The notes below the pieces were generated by a model. The model saw only the letters and a program-made list of their open reading frames with translations, was not told the origin of the DNA and did no database searches. Of a stretch of 64,000 nt of DNA, positions 63,954 to 64,000 are shown piece after piece (position 1 is the first letter of the stretch; each line of letters opens with the position of its first letter). The stretch comes from Mycolicibacterium tokaiense (lineage in GTDB: Bacteria > Actinomycetota > Actinomycetes > Mycobacteriales > Mycobacteriaceae): the NCBI RefSeq assembly GCF_010725885.1, contig NZ_AP022600.1, positions 3,968,001 to 4,032,000 on the forward strand, in the 5' to 3' direction. The position numbers and the translations under genes were made by a program.

Positions 63954-64000
63954 ATGCGTCTTCTCGGCATGCTCGTAGTAATTGGTCAGCGCGTTGGTGC
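63954..64000 (+). CDS. Start of an unidentified protein (partial, runs off the window)
   Basis: Fifteen codons are visible (MRLLGMLVVIGQRVG...). The short basic start followed by hydrophobic residues is compatible with a signal peptide or membrane anchor. It does not resemble the N-terminus of IlvB1, the next gene in M. tuberculosis. The leaderless -10 element supports the start. Confidence 0.45.
   Translation, partial: MRLLGMLVVIGQRVG

Overview
The window is chromosomal DNA from a high-GC actinobacterium, almost certainly a Mycobacterium/Mycolicibacterium. I conclude this from the gene content (NrdF2, MmpS/MmpL, LppZ, Cfp6, a 13E12-type HNH nuclease, a methylglucose lipopolysaccharide cluster), from gene order, and from the many leaderless GTG/ATG starts. 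From memory, the order matches M. tuberculosis Rv3050c to Rv3004 read in reverse: tetR-nrdF2 / adhC-fecB-ctaD-serB2 / ABC-Nudix-echA17-methyltransferase-Rv3037c-TB22.2 / Rv3035-Rv3034c-Rv3032-Rv3031-Rv3030 / fixA-fixB-Rv3027c-Rv3026c-iscS-mnmA / Rv3015c-ligA-Rv3013-gatC-gatA-pfkA-gatB / oxidoreductase-lppZ-doxX-cfp6.

Layout. 1-10.2 kb holds the end of a TetR regulator, the class Ib ribonucleotide reductase small subunit behind a pair of NrdR boxes, an APC permease, a penicillin-binding lipoprotein, AdhC, FecB, cytochrome oxidase subunit I and SerB2. 10.3-14.75 kb is accessory: a GAF-EAL-PAS-GGDEF cyclic-di-GMP protein and a YczR/YczE pair around a palindrome. 14.7-20 kb is a tightly packed operon-like run (ABC ATPase, Nudix, EchA17), then two methyltransferases and a secreted TB22.2-type protein. 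20-28.4 kb has an AGCS symporter, a PQQ-like lipoprotein and the MGLP genes (acyltransferase, GT4, GH57, methyltransferase), with two DUF202 proteins and an EVE-like protein. 28.7-34.5 kb has the ETF genes ending at a strong terminator, an OlsB-like/PlsC-like acyltransferase pair, IscS and MnmA.

34.5-39.6 kb is an accessory export locus: a TetR gene diverges from mmpS-mmpL-DUF732-DUF5078, whose last gene resembles the siderophore-secretion protein Rv0455c. 39.6-47.6 kb starts with a MetE-like gene. It continues with a SRPBCC-ArsR pair controlled by unusual inverted repeats, a Cmx-like exporter, a 13E12 HNH gene, an F420-type oxidoreductase facing its likely HxlR regulator, and an acyl-CoA ligase. 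47.7-54.9 kb has ligA and a six-gene MoxR/DUF58/VWA/TPR operon that ends in a 63-bp MIRU-like tandem repeat. 54.9-64 kb is the ACT protein, the GatCAB operon interleaved with pfkA, a molybdopterin oxidoreductase with its reductase, LppZ, DoxX and Cfp6.

No tRNA, rRNA, CRISPR array or intact insertion sequence was recognised, and no intergenic gap exceeds 300 bp. The most notable signals are the MIRU-like repeat with coupled micro-ORFs, the start-site hairpin before the SRPBCC-ArsR pair, the self-contained MmpL/Rv0455c-like operon, an apparent CTG start in the Rv3037c homologue, and about 17 promoters positioned for leaderless transcription.
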